64,000 nt of DNA from Gnetum montanum. Taxonomy: Eukaryota; Streptophyta; Gnetopsida; Gnetales; Gnetaceae. The notes below the pieces were generated by a model. The model was not told where the DNA came from, ran no database searches, and saw nothing but the letters and a program-made list of their open reading frames with translations. The number at the start of each line of letters is the position of its first letter. The first letter of the stretch is position 1. The position numbers and the translations under genes are program-made. This document shows, one piece after another, positions 57,901-64,000 of this stretch. Location of the stretch: the NCBI GenBank assembly GCA_015680685.1, contig MNCI01020141.1:21236-85235 (forward strand). Direction: 5' to 3'.

Positions 57901-60780
57901 TCTATAAACAAGCTTAAGAGGTTCTACAAGCTAATGTTAGCATAGGAAAATACAAAAATAAGTCACAATGCATCCCACATATTAGCTAAAGTGATTCCAC
58001 AAATGAATTTCTATGAGTTTTAAGGATGTCACATTAACTAAAGTAGAATCAAAGTGGATTCTTCTAAATAGTTGAGTATCCATATAAATTAAGCCCTAGA
58101 TGTGCTAAAAAGCTAAGATGATTAAATAGGATGAGGTAATGAGTCTAAAATATTTAAATGAAGATTATTAGGTTAGCTCAGCGAAATCAAAGCTTGTGAC
58201 ATATGTCAAGAATTGAGTTGAACAACTTGTCTAAAAGCAAGTGAATTAAAGAATAAAGCTCCAAATATTAGTAAGTAGAAAAACCATAGATTTCAAATGT
58301 GCAACCATTAATAAGCAGAGCCAATAACTAAAATAAAGCTCAAAGATGAGATAGAGCTACCATTGAAGTACAAAGAAGTGTCTCTAGAGTTCTCATGAAA
58401 TCCATTGAAAATATAGCCAAAATATGTCATAAAGATAATCAACATAGCTAGATGAAACATATGTCTAAAAATATGTCATAGCTAGATGAAACATATGCAT
58501 TCTATCCTAAGATAATCAACAAAGAGGTAAATCAAGATAAAGATGAAGTCCTAGCACAGTTAAAGAGAATTATATCAATGAAGTTATTGGTTGTAGCTTG
58601 TAATGCTCCAATCATTGAAGTTTGTAAATGGATGAAGGACATGGATCATCCTTTAGCTAGATACCTATCAGAAGAATATTTGGCCTAAATGAAAGAAAAT
58701 TATTTTTCTTGAAAGCTACTAAAACTAGAAGAAGCAATGCCAGATGAAAGGTTTCCCTCAGATGAAGTTGAATATGCTAGAGTTAAAGACATGAGGAAAA
58801 TGAAATTCAAGTGTACGAAGGTAAAAATGAAGCTATAGAAAAAGTAACTACTAGAGAAATAGAAATTGAAAGAGATACAACGATAGCAACTTGTGAAGCA
58901 ACAAAAATAAAAGGAGCTATAGCAACAGTAGTTACAACAACAACAAAGAGAAGAAGAAAGCTCATCCTCAACAATTGAGTTTTCATCGAGATACTTAATG
59001 AGAGGAGCAACTCAGTTCTTCAAAGTGAAAGAAAAAGAAGAACATATCATCATTAGCCAGAAGCTATCCACAGAGTTAGAGATGAAAGTTAGTGGGATCT
59101 TCCAGTATAAGGAGGATGATCCACAAATTGGAAAATAAAAGCATGTGATGTCTCATCAAGATATGTCAAGGACTATAGCTATTCTAATTAAAGATATGGG
59201 ACAAATAGCTGACAATTAGATACTTAAGCTTAAAGAGTTTCTTGTGAAAAAGGAACATGAGACATCAAAGTTATAATATTAATTGAAAAGCTCCAAAGAG
59301 GAAAATGAACAGCTCAAATCAATGATTACTATCAAGGAATCATTGCTAGAAAATAAAGAGAAAGCAACTCAGATGGAAGAAAGGTTAGCCATGGTAAGCT
59401 CAAAATTAGAGTAGTCCAAGAAAGGTAAAGCTCTAGATCATTCACACTTAGCTCTACTAGTGTTTAATGAAATTATCATAGAAATGAATTACAACAAGGA
59501 ATGGATGAGAGAGATGAGGGTTGTGATTATTGAAATTCCAAAGAAATAGATCATATTTGTACAAATGGAAAGGAAAGCACAAGAATTGTTTGATTTAGCC
59601 AGAGCTAAAAGAGAGTTACTACCATAGTACAAATAGGGTTTTTTTGGATATGATGATGATGGAAATCATTGGAATTATGAGTGAAATTGCTAAGAAAAAG
59701 TTGGAATTAGAACAAGTTTTTTTTGTTGTGAGGGCTACATTAACAGAAATAACCAATTTCATGACCAAATTAGGCTTAAGAGAAACAAGCATTGGAGAAG
59801 TCCTTAAATAGCTTAATGACATTGAACTAGATACAATAAATTAGGTTGTTAAGACTCTCTTAAGTCATGGGAGATTATCTTAATAGTTATTAGTTGAGGG
59901 GCTTCAAATTCAAAGAATGAGGAAAATTTATCAAGAAAGAAAACATCTTTCAAATGATTTACAGTTATACATGGAGAATGTAAGGAATATGGAGCCTTAA
60001 CTTTTGTTAACTATTTTAACTACTTGTGGGTAGTATATAAAGTCTAGGGTAGAAGGAAAAAAAGAGGAAGCTTTTTGGAGGAAATTTGGTGTTAGAGAAG
60101 ATTGTGTAGACTATTTTGTAATGGCATTTTAAATAGGTTTTATCTATCACTTCTAGCTTTCATTTTGTAGTAAGTTAAATCAAATAGTTTTCCTTACTCA
60201 TTAGAGCTTAGATATTGCATAGTTATGTTTGAACAAACTATTAGTTTTGGGATAAGTTACTTTCTCTATAAGCTAAGGTTTAGCTTATTCTTGTTACTCT
60301 AATTGAATGGGATAGTTTCTGCAAGTGTCAGTTCTTAATTATTTTAGCATATAAATACCATCATCTTTATACAATTCTGAGCTTTATGAATAATTTTATT
60401 TCCTTAGTTCCTTGAACTATTTAGCAAAGCTTTTGTGATCTAGCTTTGAGAAGTTAGCTAGCAGATAGATTAAAAGTAAAAATTAACATTTTCTATAAAA
60501 CTATATATTCACTACATCTATAAAAATATTTAAGGTTAGGCTTATGGAAAAGCTATTTAATTTCCATAGTTTGAGAAATAGTTAAAAGGGATAGTTAGCT
60601 ACATATAAGATAATAAATCTCTAGAAAGAATTTCCATTATTAAAGATATTCAACCATATTTAGCTTAGTTGTACCAAAAAAAGCTATTTGAAGATATTTG
60701 TCCCTTGGTTGTACCAGAGACTAGTAGCCACCTAAAACAAGTCATTACAATAAGTTATTTCTTGTAGTAGGATCATTCCC
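57900..60780 (+). pseudogene. Decayed coding sequence of an unidentified repeat
   Basis: From about 58600 to 59850 the plus strand keeps one or two frames with many stops that read like a coiled-coil protein: LEEAMPDERFPSDEVEYARV, KDMRKMKFKC, EENEQLKSMITIKESLLENK, EKATQMEERLAMVSSKLE. The composition (Glu, Lys, Leu) and spacing suggest a long coiled coil. I do not recognise a retroelement domain in it. Given the repeat array on its left and the copia relic on its right, it may be the extra reading frame of a large element. From 60000 on no frame is readable. Confidence 0.4.
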
Positions 60781-61427
60781 CTACTACAACAATCAAACAT
60801 ATCAAGTTGATCATCCTTGAATAAGAATATGAAGGTGAAAGTGTAGATGAAGAAGAAAGATTAAGTTGTTTATTAAAAGCATTGCCTAATAAATCTAAAG
60901 ATTCTACTTAAGCACCAGAGGCACTTGATGAGAGACTAAATTTTCCAACCTTAATAGCTCAACTTCAACTACAAGAAACAAACATAGAAATTGAGCAAAA
61001 AAATATCAAGTACTAAGCAAGTTATGTACACTCCAAAGAATAAACAAGGATGACCATGGAAGACCAATTTATTTAATAAAAAAAAAAGAGGAACAAAGAT
61101 TAGACAATATTGAGAAATGAAGAGGTTATTTGATATGTGGTACAAAATGTCATGAATTTAAGAACTACTAGTTTAACATGAAAAATCCCAAATACTCTAC
61201 AACTCAAAAAAGGTTTATGATAAGAAGAATGGGCAAATCGAATTAATAGATAAACAATAATGACTATTGAAGGAATGAATCTAATTTACTAGAGGATGAA
61301 GTGGTTTCTATAATAAGGACATTACAAATAAGGATTCAATGGACAAAATTGAACATCATACATGGTACATAGATTCAAGCTATTTAAGACATGTTTTTCA
61401 AAAAATGAGACTCATTTAAAAACCTAT
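60780..61427 (+). pseudogene. Ty1/copia gag-protease relic
   Basis: Plus-strand reading LSCLLKALPNKSKDST, then LDERLNFPTLIAQLQLQETN, resembles the end of copia gag (LLxSLPxxY... and LxxxELRxE). Near 61349 the reading HTWYIDSSYLRHVFQKMRL matches the copia protease-proximal motif W-x-IDSGxSxHM with Gly and Ser replaced. Many stops. It is cut by the LTR at 61428. Confidence 0.5.
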
Positions 61428-62353
61428 TGATGAGACGCATTGTGCATTGACCGCGATATCACGTCCGATGCGATATCGCATCCCCCGCGATATCGCATAT
61501 GCGATATTGCGGCTTCCCTTGTGATATTGCGTATGCAATATCATAGTGCACCGCCATATCTATAAATAAGAGGCAGCTTTTCCTCATTTGACATCCTAGT
61601 TTTAGAGTAGCGAAGCTCTGGCAGTTTGATCCCTCCAGAGTTAGATTTTTTTCTCGTGTCTACCCGTAGTGTGGTGAATGTAATTGTACGATGTCTTTAT
61701 TCGAGTGTGCCATACTTGGACATGCACATGACCGGCAATAAAGATCGAGATTACTTCATCATTGCAGCATTCACTTTGTCATTTATTTATTTGTTATTTA
61801 TTTAATGTTATTTATTGTTTTCTCTCTCACCCTTAAACTCCTAGAACGCGGAACTAGTACGACTTGATTACGAGCATTTAAGTGTGACTGCTTGGTAGCC
61901 CAGTGGTGTAGCTAGGATCTATGCTTGGTAACCCAGTGGCGTATTTAGGATCTATGCTTGGTAATCCTAGTGGTGTACCTAGGACCTACGCTTGGTAGTC
62001 CCAGTGGTAGTCGTGCACGAAGTCCAAGATGTGTACGGTTGATCAAGGAATCGGTTGCTCGTCGCACTTAGGCTAGATTAGATTTTCTTACCCTTTTCCC
62101 CCTAGCTTAGCTTAGTTAACATTATTTTCCCTTGTCTCAGGAGTAGCATTAGATTTAGAAACACATCATACACCTCATCTAGACTAAACCATATGTGACA
62201 TATGCAATACTAGTTTAGGTGGGAAGATAGCGAATTGCGACCTAAGGATAACTATCTAGGTGCCACAACTAGTCCATCTGTAGAGTTCAACTGAATTGCG
62301 TGTGTGATGCTCATTTCGTATGGTTGAGTGTAGGGGTACCTTGCCACTCATCA
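61428..62353 (+). mobile_element. 5' LTR (926 bp) of an Athila-like element entering the gap
   Basis: Starts TGATGAGACGCATTGTGC, ends TTGCCACTCATCA. Six GCGATATCGC-like units at 61451-61552 directly before the TATA box TATAAATAAG at 61561-61570. Contains a direct run of short units (61885-62000) reading TTGGTA-CCCAGTGG-GTA-TAGGATCTA three to four times. Primer site follows. Confidence 0.9.
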
Positions 62354-62372
62354 TAGGCACCGTTGCCGGGGA
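62354..62372 (+). other. Primer binding site (tRNA-Asp), best preserved
   Basis: TAGGCACCGTTGCCGGGGA. From its second base it matches the plant tRNA-Asp complement with only two differences, the closest match in the window. Confidence 0.87.
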
Positions 62373-62485
62373 TGTTGCTAGTTATCTAGATTAGTTATAT
62401 CATTCAAGGTCGCTGTAAAGAACTTAACGATATATCTCTTAAAAAAGAACTAATTACAAAAATTCACATAAATTCACAGACAACA

Positions 62486-63719
62486 ATGCCTCTCCTACAA
62501 GATAATAATAACGCCACACTTAGTGAGGAAGTTCATTGGAGAACCAATGAACTATATAACGATGAAGATTGGAGTACGCAACCTGAAGTGGGAGTTTCCT
62601 ATAAGCATGAACGAAAACAACATCATCACAACGCATGAAAGCCTAACTTACCCGATGACGATGAACGCCCACTGGCCACTACAAGCCTAACACAAATACA
62701 AGAGGCCATTCGAATCTCACGTAGGCATCGTAAAGAGAGCCGTCTACCCAGGCTCGATTTAAATAACTTTCTGAAATTTTTAGGAGGCTATGACTTAGAT
62801 CTGCAACAACACTTACTAGCCTTCTACGATGCTTGTACATGGAATAACATTGATAATAGTAGGCAAAAACTGAAGCTCTTTCCTATGAAACTCTTTGACC
62901 AAGCTAAAGTATGGTATAGATCATTAAAACCAAATACGATATGACGCTGGTCAACAATGGTAGAGGTCTTTAATGAAAAATATCAAACCTACGCAAGAGT
63001 GTCAGCCTTGAGGAAAAAAATCCAAAGATGGAAACAAGCAAAACATGAACCCTTGGAAATGGCCTTAGAAAGATATTATTCATTATTAAACAACTATCTA
63101 GGCCATGGGTTTTCCAAGGAAAGGCTAATGTATCATATCATTGATGGGCTATGTAATGAAACAAGAGAGACCTTAGGAATGTATGCCTGAGGTCAACTAT
63201 ATAACCTACGAACCCATCAAATCCAAGAGCTTATTAAGCGGGTAGCAAAAGAAGAAGGAGAAATAGCTACATGGGAGAGTGTTGAAAAACATCAACGGGA
63301 CCAAAATATTAACTNATCATCTTTGCCAATACAACAAACATTAGAAGAAGCTAAGGCAAAGATCAATAAGATGTTGGAATGGATTAATCAAAAGTGTGGA
63401 GAATATATCAACATCATTGGAGATAGAGTTTTGACAACCCAAGAAGTAGGAAAAAATAGGAGACATTTGGAAAAAAAGAATGAAGGGAATAAGCACTCAA
63501 CTGCCAGTGATACATATGAATGCAACATATGCCTGTACGATCACCCCAAAGGCCAATCCCTAATATTGTTACATCTACAAGAGCATTGGGGAAACATGTT
63601 ACATCCAGAGTTCATACAGAGATACTGTGTTCGACCACAGTGGCAACAATCCCAGTCATGGGGGAGACCACCCTTAGACTGGAGGCACCCTTCACATTTT
63701 CCGAATCCAAATGCTTATC
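62486..63719 (+). pseudogene. gag of the 61-64 kb element (partial, nearly open)
   Basis: Starts MPLLQDNNNATLSEEVHWRT and reads in one frame to the gap with stops near 62637, 62942 (CGA to TGA), 63188 and one N near 63315. The capsid-like domain: SRLPRLDLNNFLKFLGGYDL, LLAFYDACTWNNIDNSRQ, LKLFPMKLFDQAKVWYRSLK, then MVEVFNEKYQTYARVSALRK and LERYYSLLNNYLGHGFSKER. The nucleocapsid motif is CNICLYDHPKGQS, with the final Cys of E1/E2 lost. QSWG follows at 63654-63665. It is a separate subfamily from E1/E2, since the N-terminal linker is different and shorter. Confidence 0.88.
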
Positions 63720-64000
63720 NNNNNNNNNNNNNNNNNNNNNNNNNNNNNNNNNNNNNNNNNNNNNNNNNNNNNNNNNNNNNNNNNNNNNNNNNNNNNNNNN
63801 NNNNNNNNNNNNNNNNNNNNNNNNNNNNNNNNNNNNNNNNNNNNNNNNNNNNNNNNNNNNNNNNNNNNNNNNNNNNNNNNNNNNNNNNNNNNNNNNNNNN
63901 NNNNNNNNNNNNNNNNNNNNNNNNNNNNNNNNNNNNNNNNNNNNNNNNNNNNNNNNNNNNNNNNNNNNNNNNNNNNNNNNNNNNNNNNNNNNNNNNNNNN
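63720..64000. other. Assembly gap
   Basis: All bases are N. Protease, pol and 3' LTR of the element at 61428 lie beyond or inside it. Confidence 0.99.

Noticed and set aside
1-64000. CRISPR arrays, bacterial operons or ribosome binding sites
   Set aside because: Spliced genes, LTR elements and the overall texture are those of a plant nuclear genome; no regular spacer-repeat array was seen.

Overview
The window reads as nuclear DNA of a seed plant with a large, repeat-dominated genome. A gymnosperm-like genome is my inference from old, heavily mutated, nested LTR retrotransposons and very low gene density; it is not proven. I can support only two host genes, both spliced and on the minus strand: a TMEM209-family membrane protein gene (7230-9663; six coding exons visible, last exon not found) and a small basic conserved plant protein of unknown function (24558-28544 or slightly longer; five exons). 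About 110 bp upstream of the first gene is a stretch (about 9776-10680) that looks like inserted plant mitochondrial DNA.

Most of the rest is retrotransposon sequence. One Ty3/gypsy family of Athila-like type accounts for more than a third of the window. Its LTRs run from TGATGA to TCATCA, the primer site matches tRNA-Asp, the protease carries DLG-type variants of the active site, and a long untranslated region precedes the 3' LTR. I count at least eight insertions: an LTR end at 1-56; a minus-strand 3' LTR at 11231-12096; a truncated forward copy at 12421-15082; a minus-strand copy with 5' LTR at 20877-21744; element E1 (35951-53090, target-site duplication GTATT); element E2 (45041-52093, duplication ATGTA) nested in the 3' untranslated region of E1; two minus-strand solo LTRs (53188-53978 and 54004-54860, duplications ATAGT and TCAAG); and a forward copy starting at 61428 that runs into the terminal gap. 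E1 has the whole gag-protease-RT-RNaseH-integrase order but with many stop codons. E2 lacks RT, RNase H and integrase, and the minus-strand copy at 16-21 kb seems to lack them too, which suggests a non-autonomous lineage.

Other repeats: a gag-less, pol-less LTR element with an initiator-Met primer site on the minus strand (30236-34133); a gypsy integrase relic (2030-2510, minus) with LTR-like sequence beside it; a Ty1/copia relic (60780-61427); tandem foldback hairpins downstream of the TMEM209 exons (5704-7190); a dispersed tRNA-derived SINE-like family (at least nine copies); and a degenerate tandem array built on a palindrome (about 56100-57900). Several of the unrelated LTRs carry arrays of short palindromes in the region before the promoter, each family with its own palindrome. 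This is the most unusual cross-cutting pattern I see. Exact identities, ages and database matches could not be computed here.
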